From Lineus longissimus (Eukaryota; Nemertea; Pilidiophora; Heteronemertea; Lineidae), in NCBI RefSeq assembly GCF_910592395.1, contig NC_088312.1, positions 19,785,292 through 19,849,291 of the forward strand: DNA of 64,000 nucleotides, written 5' to 3'. Shown piece by piece: positions 20,593 through 32,679 of the stretch; position 1 is the stretch's first letter, and each line of letters opens with the position of its first letter. The translations under genes were made by a program, and so were the position numbers. Below the pieces are notes generated by a model. The model was not told where the DNA came from. It searched no databases and was given only the letters and a program-made list of their open reading frames with translations.

Positions 20593-23500
20593 ATGATTCG
20601 AGCATCAAAGTCGGGCTATAGCCGGGAGATTAAAAATAAGGTATGTAAGCTATCATTCTTTGTATATTCTCATTGTTCTACCCTTTCCCTTCACCTGTAC
20701 ATTTTACGCACAGAAGCCAACATCGGTGTCACATAAATGACCCAAATAAACGATTTTTGTTATTTATGAATAGGCGAGCATATATTTTGAGGACTGTCAC
20801 ATCCAGAGAGTGCATTAACATTCAGGTCGCATCCATGATCCAATGAATCCGCAGTCCAGTGGATTTAGTCTGTTGCATCCTGTGTATAGCATAATTGCAG
20901 CTGGGTTATTTTATAGTTACATCTGGACTGGAGAGTGGATTTACAGTTGCAGCCCTTTAGATTGATAATAGTTGTATCCAGTGAAATTAACTATGACACT
21001 GTCACATCCAGTGGATTTGCAGTCCCATCCAGTGGATTTACAGTTGCCTCCAGTGGATTTACAGTCAAATCCAGTAGATTTACCGTCACATCCAGTGGAT
21101 TTGCAGTCACATCCAGTGGATTTGCAGTCACCCGGCTCTTGGGGATTTACAGTCGCCTCCAGTGGATTTACACTTAGTCTAGTCACCCCCAGTGGATTAA
21201 CACTAAGTCTAGTCTCATCCAGTGGATTTATCATTCTATCCAGTGGATTTTACAGTCACTCCTATGACTTTACAGTTACTTCCTATGTATTAACCGTCAC
21301 ATCCAATAGATTTGGCAAAATAACATTTACAATACTGTCACTTCCTGTGGACTTGCAGTCGTATCCAGTGGCGTTCCAGACATCCAGTGGGGCGATTTAC
21401 AGTTGCACTCCAGTGGATCCAAGTCACACCAAGTGATATTTAGTCACATCCACAGAATAAGCAACCCCATCCAGTGGATATACTTTCAAATTTAGCCGAT
21501 TTACAGTCCTATTTATTGGGCTTTACATGTACAGTGGAACCTCTCTATTAAGGACACCCTCGGGACTGAAAAGTGCTGTCCTTAATAGAGAGGTGTCCTG
21601 ATTAGAGAGGTCATATTGAATAGAAGCAACCAATTTGGGACCAAACCTAGTGTTCTTAATTGAGAGGTTGTCCTTATAGAGGTGTCTGCTTAGGGAGGTT
21701 CTACTGTATGTCACACTTAGTCGATACAGTCACACATAATGAATTTACAGCCACATCCAGGCAATTAACAGTCACATCCAGTGGATCTAATCTCACGAGA
21801 TCCATGGATGTCCAGTCACATCCTTCAGTGCCAATGGGATCCAGGAATTTCAGACTGGGGAGGGGGGGGGCTACAGCTGAATCTGAATCTGGAGAGTCTC
21901 AATGGTCTTGGAAACGACCAGAAAAAGTGGAAAATGAACTGTTCAAATCTGATAGAATCTCTTGACTTTTGAAACATAGCGTGATGACCCAATATTTGGC
22001 AACATTGAGAACACACACTGTGAATTGTCCCAAGAATTTGCTCCAAATCCAGACGTGATGTTTATGTAATTTGATAGTTCAAAGTGACTGCATGTTTTAC
22101 ATTCTTTGAGGTCAACCTCGAGATAACAATCCCATGGCAACTCCCGGGCCTCCCATGAAAAACAAAAGTTGTCCATGTTGACTTGAGTAATGTTTTTATT
22201 GATAAAAATTAAATAGTAATTTGTATTCATTTGGTTGATTTTATCAACTGGGGAACTTACTTTGGAGTGTTCTTTTCCTGCCTCCAGAAACTGTATGTTG
22301 ATAATCACTGATTATCAGGATGGCGGTCACACTAATCTGAGGGTCTTGACTGAGTGACTGAACCCCCTGCACTCGGAAAGTGGTTAGAACTTTTTATTTG
22401 TGTTACCATGGTACAATAGAACCTCTCTGAAGGACAACCTCGGGACAGAAGTGCTGTCCTTGTAAGAGAGGAGCCCTGATTCGAGAGCTAAAATTGCTCA
22501 TGGGAACAACCAATTTGTTGCCAAAACTTTTGTCCTTAGTAGAGAGTGTGTCCTTAATAGAGAGGTGTCCGCTAAGGGAGGTTCCACTGTACTTTTAGCA
22601 TCATGAATTGCAATGTAGTTTGGGTAAACTGAACTCAGGCCTCAGTGGTCGACAACTGTCTATCAAATAATCAAATATTAAACTGCACCAAGTCGCAACC
22701 GACATTTTACATGAGCTCTGTGCCCATAAGAGGACTTCATAGTGATATTCGGTAAACATTTCATAGAGATCAATCATTCATATTTGTTTCTCAAAGTGTT
22801 TCCATGGCGACAATGTGATTGCTAATGTAGATGAGATTTCTGTTATTTTAATTTTTTCACAGTTGGAGTGATAACAAACAGTCAATGTTGCTATAGTTCT
22901 GAATAATTATTGGTAATTCGAAAGGATATAAAAATGTAATGTCCGCATCGTTTGAGGCATACTAAACCTCCCGGAGGTAGCCTCCATGCAGCCTCCGCCC
23001 AGCAGGACGTGTGTTGTCTGCAAGCTGAGCAATGTCAGCACAATAATGGTTGAGATACACTTGAGGCTATGGAGTGTGATTTACTGGCCGGATTTCTTTG
23101 AAGTCTGGTTTCTATTCATCTGTGCTTGGCAACCAAACATATTTCAGTAACCGTGGTAACAATCTACACACGAACATGTACAGACATCTGTTCCGACTGT
23201 GTTGTGCATTGATCATAAATATTTCTTCTAAAAAGTGGGGAAAAAAGTTGTCTCTGTCTTTCTGTGTTTATTTTCCCAACTGACAAACTTCTTATACTCT
23301 AGGTTCACCGATCTAAGACAAGTTATGAATGTGGTCGTTCAATGCCATTTCAAAATGTTCAATTTGGATAGACCATGAATTAGAGGCAGCAAGTTCTCAT
23401 GGTCATGATGTCGAGCCTCGATTTTGTTTCGATTTGTAATTTATCAACTGGGCTTAGATCATATGTAGTAGCCTACAGGCGATAAGAAGAGAAAAATTAT

Positions 23501-26500
23501 CTCCACATCTCACCGCAATTTCCAACGGAGATCATGGAAACAATTGCCACATAAAAACAGAGGGCCTGTCACAGCATAATTTTTGCTCATTACTCACTGA
23601 GGCCTAGTTTGTTTTTGCCAATGGTCTTAATCAAATACAGATTGCTTAGGGAGATAGGCCTTTCACTACTGTCTCCTTGACATTTTAAATAAATCAAATG
23701 TAAACATTTTTGAAACAAAAGAACTGAGCATGGGACTTTGCTGATCGAGATAACAAAATCTTAGCAACCTGACCCTCCAAGTTATTTTAAAACTGGACCA
23801 CAAGTAATTATGCACGGTGTTCCCCTTTAAAGGGACAACTTGGGCATGAGATATGATGGCAAGCAGGGGTATCATCCTCCTGGCCAGGTAAATACATGTA
23901 CCACGCCAGGCACGGATCCACGCCCCCCCCCCCCTAATTCCGGCAGGGTGTAAAAAAATTGTAGCCCAAATTAAAGTGGTGCTTAATATTTGAAGATCAG
24001 ATGCCAGGAAATCGCATATATGGAGTCTTATCTTTAAAAATTTTCTGGGCTTCGCGCCCCTCCTTTTGAAATATCCTGGATCCGCCCCTACACGCCCAAG
24101 TTGTCCCTTTAAGGGGCAGGTCCAAGAGGCGGATGCATCGCCCATGTGCCTGAGGGGGGGAGGGGTGCATCATATTTTGTCAGAAAAGTCTTTGGTGTAA
24201 GTAAAGCCCTACCACTGAAGAAGTCATCATGGCTTCTGGTCGATTTTACTTGGGCTCCAATGGGACTACTGTTGTTACCAGCATTAGACTTGTTACACAG
24301 TCTTGCTGCAACTGGGAACTGCATTGACGCATCTCCTTATCCAATTGAGCATCTCAGACTCTGACTCGCTGTATAAACTGTTCTTAGTCTAATGTCAAGA
24401 GAGATAAAGATCGGCTGTCATGAATGTGGATAGCTTGAGTCATGCTTGTCTATAGCCTATTGGCTGTCTCTGTTGAGCAACTCAGAGCTGCAAACATATC
24501 CTTGGTAACCCATTCATTCCTTCGTTCAAATGATCAATATTCTATTCGGGTTGGGATTCCATCCATAAGAGGTTTGGAAAGCCATCTATAGGTACCAATA
24601 TGATTGATATTAGGGTTGGAACTCCATCCATAAAAGGTTTGGAAAACCAACTGTTAGAGGGTAACCTGTTCATAAATGATCGATATGTGGGTGGAAATCC
24701 ATTTAAAAGATGGAAAGCCTTCGACAGGAGGGCTACGTGTTTATATGAGCAATATTAATCATCCATCAATAAGAGGATTTGATCCATCCTCAGGGGTTGG
24801 AAAGCCATCCACAGGAGGCTAAGAAAGTTGGAAATGAGTCACACGAGGGTTGCCTTTAGTTCAGAAAGCCACACATCATTTTATATCCTTTAGTGCCGCG
24901 CTAACTAGTGATTTTAGTTGCTGCAACCTACAACGGAACCATGACAACATGACGTGTGATTGCAGTATGATCAATTGACAGCCACATGCTAACCATCATG
25001 GGGGCCCAGGTTCAATTCCTTGGAAAACCCAGGTACAATCCCGGAAGAACCCAGGTACAATCCCGGGAGAACCCAGGTACAATCCCGGGAGAACCCAGGT
25101 ACAATCCCGGGAGAACCCAGGTTCAATCCCTTGGAGAACCCAGGTACAATCCCGGAAGAACCCAGGTACAATCCCGGGAGAACCCAGGTACAATCCTGGG
25201 AGAACCCAGGTACAATCCCAGGAGAACACAGGTTCAATGCCGGGTGGACCCAGGATTGTAGGCCTATGTCTTGATGATGCAGTGGCTTTCAAGGAACTAG
25301 AATTAGCTGCTCTTCATGCAAAACACGTGTGATTATTTGAGGGTCTGTTAGATGACCCATTCCTGAGTGTCTGCGGGAGGGCAAGTAAAATATCTCACAT
25401 AGGCGGGCAGGAGCCTGTAGTCACTCCATACCATAGGGTTATGACACCAGTAATAATGATGATGATGATGACATAATCTTCATCTTTCAGATTGACGCCA
25501 AGTACGATGAAGAGATTGCCCAGCAGTCTCTCACGTGGATCCAAGAAACGATCAATGAAAGCATGGTCAACGGAGAACTGCCTGCCATAGATATGAACTT
25601 AGACGGTTCGCAACAAAACGTTCACAAAGAATTAAAAGACGGCTATATTTTAGCGAGGTATGTGCGCTAATGTGGCGTTTTATAGCACTTTTATAAAGAG
25701 GAGGATAAGGGCAGATTCATATACTCTGGTGACAGATGCGTGAGGAAAATCTGGTAATTAAGCCTAGCTGTCTTTGGGCGTCCAGATTTTGATGCTCAGA
25801 TGCAGATATTATAATGGTTTTGTGTTGGTATATAAATCTGCCCCAAAATAGCTGTAGTAATAGCAATAGGTATTATGAATGTAGGGTTTTCAAAACAACA
25901 TGCTCTGACTGTGTTGATTATTTTTCATTTCAGATTAGGACATGTCCTCAATGAGAAAATAGTACCATTCAATAAACTCAAGGGACAGACGTTAGTCTTT
26001 AAACAAATGGAGCTAATTGCATTATTCCTGGAGGCAGTCAAGTCAGTTGGAGTGAAAGAAATGGAAGTGTTTCAAACGGTTGACCTTTACGAGAAACAGA
26101 ACTTGCATCAAGTGATATTGACGATACAGGCACTTGGACGAAAGGTGAGGCTAACTCCAATTGTGTTATTGAATTCCATCTGACTAACTGGATCTAGAAA
26201 CGGCATGGAATTTCATCCTGAATGTTTGTGGTTGTCTTGCCCCCCAGGAATCCACTTGGCCTGCGGTCTGCGGTCTGGCTTTTTTGGGCCAAGACAATCA
26301 CTTACTCATCTGATATTTCCACTCAAAAAACACACTTGTTTGGTTTACTTGTTTCATTTCATTTTCATCTACAAATGTTATTGAATTCCATTCCACAATT
26401 GTTATGGAATATCCATCGAACAAACCTTTATTAAATTCCATCCTAGAATGTTATGGAATTATATGCTACAAACATTATGGAATTCAGTCCAACTTGTACA

Positions 26501-29289
26501 AAGGCTATGTGATTACTTATAGTATTGTAAAGGAAATGTGGGGTTGAAATTTAATGCAATGTAATAGTGCAATGGAAGTCAAATGCATAATGAAAATTCC
26601 ATCTTACTACACTTGGCTCAATTTATATGATAATACTTGGTAGAATATTTTTTTAAATCTTGGACTTCAATGAAACATTATAGGATAAACTTGAGAACTT
26701 TTTTATATCTCAGTAGTCCCTTCTATTCTACTTGCAATAGGCCCTTGTGTCAACATTATCATTATACTTATGCCACATGATTGCTTATTTTGGCATATAT
26801 TTCGACATACCAGTCTTACACCTATGAATTACGTTGATTCAATTTAAGCCCATTGAGGGCTTTTGATCCCTTTGTCGAGCTTTCTCAGGTGTTTTCTTAG
26901 GAAGGTAACCCTTCCTGCCCATAAGGCACCTTCTCCATAGAGCTATACCCTATACTACACTATACGCGAACAATGGCTTCACAAAGGGTGCATGACCATG
27001 AAACTATTGTTCGCGTATAGTATAGTATAGGGTATAGCTCTATGGAATAGGTGCCTAAAACAGTAATACCCTTGTCTGGCTCTGGGTAAGCAGGGAAAAA
27101 CTTTGTCCATGTGGCAGACTTGATGACCGATCATACTTTGTTTGGCAGTTGTCCTCTCAGATTGTTTATGCAAGTATCAATTCGTGTCTTGTATCCCCCC
27201 TCCTCAAGGGTACGACACCTTATCACCCTATAACGACATCTTAAGGCTCAAGCATCACCCTTTTTTCACCAATGCTACTTTTTCTTTCGTCAAGACATCA
27301 CCATCAACAATATATCAGTTATCACCGTCATATAAAGTAACCGAACTAATTTTACTGGGTAAGGCTGTATGTTCGACAAGACATCGACACATTAGCATCC
27401 TTATTCTTTCCAGCTTTGCCAAATTTTCACTAAAGGAAAAATAAATACTACTCAAGCATCGGCAAAGATTAGTGGTGATAGCTTAACTACCCTTGAGGAG
27501 GGGGGGTACAAGAAACGAATTGATACATGCATAAAGACACTGCAAGACTTAGCTTCAAGCTGTAAGACCTGTGCATTATGTGGACATATAAAGTTATGTC
27601 TTATACATTTACCGATCCAACATGTACAAGGCGGGCTGCATGGTTCAATGATACATGTATGTCCAATGCAAAATGCCGGCATTTAAAAAATAAAGTATGA
27701 TCAACTGGATGATCAGTTTGCAGTCATCACAAAGGGTCTACAGAGGCTTATGAAGCCTTGTTGGTCATACAAATAATGAATGACCCTCACAGGCCCTTTT
27801 CGAGAATATTTTATGTCCTTTTATGGGTGAAATAAGCGGTTTAGACGACAATTGCGTGGCTTCATGAAGGATATGTCACCATGGCCTAATCATGACCCTT
27901 TAGACTTCACCTTGTCAGTCGTCATGTGTTGGGCTACATAGTTTGCAGATGATGTCATGCTTCCCACTGGATCCATTGACAATGATTGACCAGAGGCAGC
28001 ACGATTTTGCCTTTAGAACTTGAAATCCCCAAGCAATGAGGACTCTTTGAAAATGAGTGCCAATTTCAAGGGTTAGAGTCTGTTCTTTGTTCTCCAGGCA
28101 CAGTCTCCCAGGTTTTTAAATTAGCATTCACTTCATTTTGAAGGAGTTCTAATTGCTTCAGAATTCCAAGTTCTAGCCAAAATGGTGGTACCTCACATGT
28201 AGATTGGTCCATCCTTAAAGACCCATATCACTAAAGCTTGCCGCATATTGGCCACCAACTCTGATATCCAGAGGGGTCTTTTTGTCCTAGAACTATTGGC
28301 TAAATGGCAAAAAACCTAATAATAAGCTAAAAATTACAGGGTGTAGTGTATGTGTAATTGAAAGGCCCTTGGGAGAGATTAAGTGTAAAGAGGGATCGGT
28401 GAGGGTTTTGGTGGCATATTTGGAAATTACAACTTTGTGAATTAGTGAATGACAAATTATAGGCCTACAAATGTAGGCCTAACCAGCCCCCTGCACAATG
28501 AACCTGGACATGGTTCATGCCGAAGTCAACTACAGTAATGAGTTGTTGGTGGTACATATTTGTCACAGCTAATTTCACCATCACAAAGTGTGAATTTTTT
28601 TGCTGACAGGCGATGACCTGGGGCTGTGTATTCCATTCAGGTTTGTCCAGGTTTTCTAATTGGGTTTATCCTTGACTGGTATGCCCAAAGTTTGAATAAA
28701 TGCAATATGACAGTTTACCTAATCACAAACATGTTCAAAGGATAATTGACTGTTAAAAGTTCAATCTCTTTTTTATTCCTTTTCAAAACTTATCGCTCAC
28801 TATGCCATTTAACCTAATATATTAGGAAATCATTTCTTTCTGGACTCTTATTTGTAGATATATCCCTTTGTGCCCTCTAGGTGCCGCCTTGTTACCAAAT
28901 TGTAAAGGCTTGATGTATAATTTTTGGACATTTCTGTTTTATAAAAAGAGGTTGGCAACAATTTATTCAAGTTTCACTGTCATAAATGTAACCTCATGAT
29001 TTTGAGGGTGCCGCTATTCCACTGTGCTACAAAATATTAGTGATCAGTCACATCTCCATTGTTGCATTTGTTTACTCGTTTTGAAATTTGACCATCAATT
29101 TTCTATTTTCAGGCTTCGTCACTGGGCCTTACTGGGTTTGGACCAAAGGAATCTGCAGTAAACAAACGAGAATTCTCAGAAGAACAGTTACGCGAGGGTC
29201 AGAGCATCATCAGTTTACAATATGGAACGAATAAGGGTGCAAATCAAGCCGGTATGAACTTTGGGAAAAATCGGAGCATTTTGGATTAA
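20593..29289 (+). CDS. Transgelin/myophilin-type calponin-family protein, 4 exons, 200 aa
   Basis: Exons: 20593-20640, 25491-25657, 25934-26144 and 29113-29289 (TAA), 603 nt in all. A length of 200 aa is what the SM22/transgelin family has. One calponin-homology domain spans about residues 26-142 (QQSLTWIQETI, LKDGYILARLGHVLN, FKQMELIALFLEA, FQTVDLYEKQNL, TIQALGRKA), followed by one calponin-like repeat at about 173-196 (IISLQYGTNKGANQAGMNFG). These proteins bind and cross-link actin filaments in muscle and cytoskeleton. Donors are GTATGT, GTATGT and GTGAGG; all acceptors are TTTCAG-type. Intron 1 is 4.85 kb and rich in minisatellites and MITEs. A GTATGA inside the last exon (29252) could act as a donor to a different C-terminal exon (see findings). 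The 3' end is probably at one of the AATAAA signals downstream, the first at 30758. Confidence 0.92.
20830..21800 (+). repeat. Decayed 21-bp minisatellite in transgelin intron 1
   Basis: The unit is CACATCCAGTGGATTTRCAGT with many substitutions, densest at 21000-21130. A MITE (21531-21707) splits the array; recognisable units resume at about 21765-21795. The 21-bp length gives long false ORFs in several frames. Confidence 0.9.
21531..21707. mobile_element. MITE copy with CAGTGGAACCTC inverted ends, 177 bp
   Basis: The left end is ACAGTGGAACCTCTCTATTA and the right end GGAGGTTCTACTGT. It carries the family interior GGACACCCTCGGGACTG and GTCCTTAATAGAGAGG and interrupts the 21-bp minisatellite. 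Confidence 0.88.
22413..22590. mobile_element. MITE copy with CAATAGAACCTC inverted ends, 178 bp
   Basis: Same family and size as the copy at 21531, with interior CCTCGGGACAGAAGTGCTGT and right end GGAGGTTCCACTGT. Intron 1 of the transgelin gene. Confidence 0.85.
23906..24089. mobile_element. Possible hAT-like MITE
   Basis: The ends CAGGCACGGATCCACGCCC and CCTGGATCCGCCCCT are imperfect inverted complements, resembling hAT-type CAGGGGCGGATCC termini. The interior is about 150 bp with no coding sequence. The target duplication is not clear. Confidence 0.5.
24530..24825 (+). repeat. Decayed tandem repeat, unit roughly 60-80 bp
   Basis: The words CCATCCATAARAGGTTTGGA and GGAAAGCCATC recur with indels about five times in transgelin intron 1. 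The order is irregular, so unit boundaries are uncertain. Confidence 0.55.
25017..25252 (+). repeat. 22-bp minisatellite, about 10 copies
   Basis: The unit is GAACCCAGGTACAATCCC plus GGGA or GGAA, nearly identical between copies, ending about 240 bases before exon 2 of the transgelin gene. Long ORFs on both strands here are products of the repeat. Confidence 0.93.
26923..27057. mobile_element. Palindromic MITE, arms about 45 bp
   Basis: The left arm contains CATAGAGCTATACCCTATAC and CTATACGCGAACAAT; the right arm carries the inverted complements ATTGTTCGCGTATAG and GTATAGGGTATAGCTCTATG. The loop is about 35 bases. It lies in intron 3 of the transgelin gene. Confidence 0.85.
27125..27705. mobile_element. 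Element with long internal inverted repeats, about 580 bp
   Basis: Sub-terminal arms at 27160-27213 and 27485-27540 are inverted copies sharing TATCAATTCGT, CTTGTA, a C tract and CTCCTCAAGGGTA. The extreme ends share GATCATACTTT as an inverted pair. No ORF of note. Probably a non-autonomous DNA transposon in transgelin intron 3. Confidence 0.6.
28003..28187. mobile_element. Foldback repeat, copy 1
   Basis: The left half has TAGAACTTGAAAT, GCAAT and TGAGTGCCAATTTCA; the right half has the inverted counterparts GCATTCACTTCATTTTGAAG, GAGTTCTAATTGCTTCAG and AAGTTCTAGCCAAAATGG. A second copy lies at 47441-47640 and a worn fragment at about 4425-4545. Confidence 0.75.
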
Positions 29290-29984
29290 AAAAACATCGG
29301 TCGCGTACAATGTCGTACTTGTTCTGTGTGAAAAAAGTCGCGTTGAAACATTCGCTATTTGAAACTTGAAGTCAGGATTCAACCAACTTGCCCAAGTATG
29401 TTGTTTCGGAACTGGATATAGATCTACCCAGGAAATGTTTTAAACTTTGAAAGAAACATATGGGTAGAAATGAAATGGTTCTAAAACAGTTGTTGGTTTA
29501 TCTTTATCAGTTTGAAGACGGAAGTGTCCTATGGGATAGAGAGGTTTAGTTCACGACTTGGGCCGATGCTAGTCCAGCCGGTTCAGCTGTAGTGCATGGA
29601 CTAGAGACATGTCCAATGGGCGCTAATACTAATAGGATTAGTTGTTCAAAATGGACAAAAAAGAACAGGAGTTTGATCTCCACAGCTTTTTGTTTTTTGA
29701 CAATTGCCTGTTTTAGTGTAGGTAAGACAACAGTGTTGTTAATATATTCACAACTTTGTTGATAGAAGTACATGATGTTTCTATGAGGTTTGTTTTGGCT
29801 GAGAAATGAATATACTTCAAATGGGCTTGTTCAGTTTGAAACCTTTGAGATTATGTAATGTATGACGTTGAACAGACTGTTTATTTTAGCATACGTTGCT
29901 GGCACTTCCACTGCCAGTTTTAGTTGCCTGATGATGTGCTGCTAATGTTTATAATCATGGATAATTTTCAGAGGAAAATGATGA

Positions 29985-30175
29985 TCAATTTTCTGTTAAA
30001 GTTTCACATTCCTGTGTTGTAATAGTGGTTACCAGTATTTTGTAGAAGAAAGGGTTCATGAGATTTTGACAAGAGAAAAATTCATGAAGAATTTTCTCTA
30101 ATAGTTACACATTCCTGTGTATTATAGTTTTAAACAGTATTTTTGTTGAAGAATGGTTAGTGAGATTTTGACGAA
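29985..30175 (+). repeat. Two-copy direct repeat, unit about 100 bp
   Basis: The copies share CACATTCCTGTGT, AGTATTTT and GAGATTTTGAC in the same order (about 29985-30070 and 30090-30175), in the region downstream of the transgelin stop. Confidence 0.65.
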
Positions 30176-30757
30176 TGTGGAATTTGTTAAGTCAGAATTC
30201 AATGTTGATTCTTGATAATGCATTACATGTACCATTACCAGTCGAGTATTATAGCATGTGTAGCATTGGTAGACTAGTTCTAAGACCGGTGAGGTATCAA
30301 AGAAGTAAATGTAAAGATATTACTTCTTAGAAATCATGCGTGTGTTAAAAGCATTTCTCAATGTAATGGAAATATTGCCTTGTATACACTGACATTTTTA
30401 TACTTTTCAAAATTGCATAGTTTAGTACTTCATTGTCTGATACAAGTCCTGTTATGCTGACCAAAAAACACCCCTTCACACATTTTTTGGTGTGACAGGA
30501 TGCTGCACACATCATGATCTGGACTGCCTATGTCCCAAGCTTCTTTTCGGGTTCATGATGGGGAACTTTTCTAGAAATACTGTAGTGATTCAAGGGGTAC
30601 AATTCCCTGTCTTGTCATGCTTGTATGTACATAGAGAGCATTTCATATTACAATACATGTAAAACGTATCAAAACTAATGTCTGTCTTCTTTATATTCAG
30701 TTGTCTCATTGTGAAATGCACTTTCCTGAGATGTTGTCATTGTGTACTCCTCTGCCA

Positions 30758-30763
30758 AATAAA
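30758..30763 (+). terminator. Candidate poly(A) signal for the transgelin gene
   Basis: The first AATAAA downstream of the stop at 29289 in a favourable context (AATAAAGTTTGAG). It would imply a 1.5-kb 3' UTR. Later signals near 31868 and 32091 would serve a transcript using the alternative exon. Confidence 0.35.
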
Positions 30764-30974
30764 GTTTGAGGGGCACATACTTTGGACTTTTGGAGGCCAA
30801 ATGATGAACCAGCAACTGGCCATATTTACCGACACACAGCAGGAGATATCCAGTTTGCAATTTTCACGTACGAACACCCTACCACCTCTAGGATTGCTTG
30901 TACCACACCAAGGGTAAGTCGTAGCCCAGGATGGGGCTCTGATTGGACACATTTCATTTTGTGTTTTACTTCAG

Positions 30975-31153
30975 CCAATGAGGGGAAATCTGGGTTTCTG
31001 TGGAGGGTCGGAGAAACAAATGTGAACCCTCGATTTCCTCAGTATGGTCTTATGTCAGACGACGACAAAGTCACAACCAGAATGTTGGGATTAGATCACT
31101 TTAAACAATACCAACAGAACAACCTAAGACGCGACAACACATTACAAGATTGA
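30975..31153 (+). CDS. Candidate alternative C-terminal exon of the transgelin gene
   Basis: The acceptor is GTTTTACTTCAG at 30963-30974. The frame then reads ANEGKSGFLWRVG and FPQYGLMSDDDKVTT and ends LRRDNTLQD with TGA at 31151-31153. It needs one carried-over base, exactly what the internal GTATGA donor in transgelin exon 4 (29252) would supply. The result would be a 247-aa protein in which the end of the calponin repeat is replaced. I recognise no family in the 59 residues. Against it: the words around AAAGTCACAACC recur in dispersed repeats of this window, and the standard 200-aa form is complete without it. It may instead be the tail of another gene. Confidence 0.35.
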
Positions 31154-32679
31154 GGATTATGGTCTCTCCTACCACACTGAGTAGGGCCTATCAATGTTCT
31201 GTGAGTGAATACATGTCCTCAAGATCTTCCAGACACTTCAGTTAGGCCCCATACCCTCTTATCATTGTTCTTTGAGGTGTATTTTCCTTTCTCATGTTTG
31301 CCAATGGTATGTTGTCTGCCTGGGGATCGACTAGAGAAAGTTTATGGTTAGTTACGTCATTGACGGTCTGGTTGTTTGTTTTTGAGTATTAATACTGGGA
31401 TTTTTAGTTAGGACGTTTTAACATTGCCCGATTTGCCGTTTGACGTGCCAATATCAAATCGTGAAACAGGAGGAGTAGTCACCAACACTGCATTTGGTCA
31501 GACACAGACGAGTCGAAAATACATTCCTTGGGACTAACTGTTTATGTCCCTATTGAGAGAAAAGTCGTGATTTCAAAGGTTAATTTGAATGGAAATAACT
31601 GGGTTTGTACCCAAACCAGTGGCCTTGATAGAGAGGGAGTCAGAGAGGTTCTGTAGTAGTTCTCATTACCAGTCTTTTTGTTTTTATCCTGAACACCCTC
31701 AAGTAACTCTTAACTCGAAACTAACGTAAAATTTCACGTGAGAAAACGGGCAAATTTCTGGAAAAATATGTTAGATATGCATTATATATTTGAATCTATT
31801 GTATAGCAAGACAGCTAATGACCAAGACATATTTCAAAATGTGAATGATCCTTTCAAACCTGAATGAATAAATTGATGTAACTCAGAGGTTTTGGCACAT
31901 GGCCTTTGATCTCATAAAGTAATATTGAAACTAGGCCTTCTATATTTGGTTGTTTTGTGCCAGTCATTGAATTATTGTGAAGTCGAGTTGAAAGTGTGAC
32001 GCAGAATATGAGACGTTAGGATTTGGAAATAGTTGTGACATTCCTTAGGCAATTTTCACCCCATACATACTAAGGACACACTTGGGAAAAAATAAATGTA
32101 TGCTCTTCTGATTGTGTCCTGATTGTTGAGGTAATTGTATAGAAATGCCCCATTTGGTCCTTGAAAAGGGACTACAGTGTGTCAACTAAAAGAGGTTCAA
32201 CTGTTTTGTATTTATTTTTGAAATGTATCTTGTCTCTGAATACTAATGTGAGGTATAGGCCTGTGCATGCCAAATTTAAAAACAAACAATTTCTTCTATT
32301 TTACATGAATCGTGCATGGGTCAAGGTGCACCTATGTGAAGTATCCTACATAGATAGGTTCAGGCTACTAACATGTATTTAACATGTACAAATAGGGACC
32401 TGTCGTGTGCGTTAATTATTCACAAGTCCGGCTCCCTCTTGCATGATATTATGAGATGTTATCACGATACAACCTTGCCACATCTTGTGCAAATACAATG
32501 TATCCACACCATAGTTGTTGAATCAATAATGTGCTAAAATGGGGCACAAGTCACCTGTAGGCGTATTATGTATGATGTCTAAATGCACATGCCCATTGTG
32601 CAGGTAAAACAGATTCCACAGGTGTCCTCAACTCCAAATACAACCTAAGGAACCTTTGCACTTGCATCTTTAAAAAACA

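Noticed and set aside
20935-21436. Overlapping ORFs with repeated VDLQSHP-type peptides
   Set aside because: They follow the 21-bp minisatellite (a multiple of three) in several frames and both strands; no splice sites fit.
24986-25292. Proline/glycine-rich ORFs on both strands
   Set aside because: Direct products of the 22-bp array.
30782-30974. Upstream extension of the candidate exon frame (RPNDEPATGHIY...)
   Set aside because: The strong donor-like AGG|GTAAGT at 30913 is out of phase with the exon at 30975, and no upstream acceptor joins it in frame to the transgelin exons.
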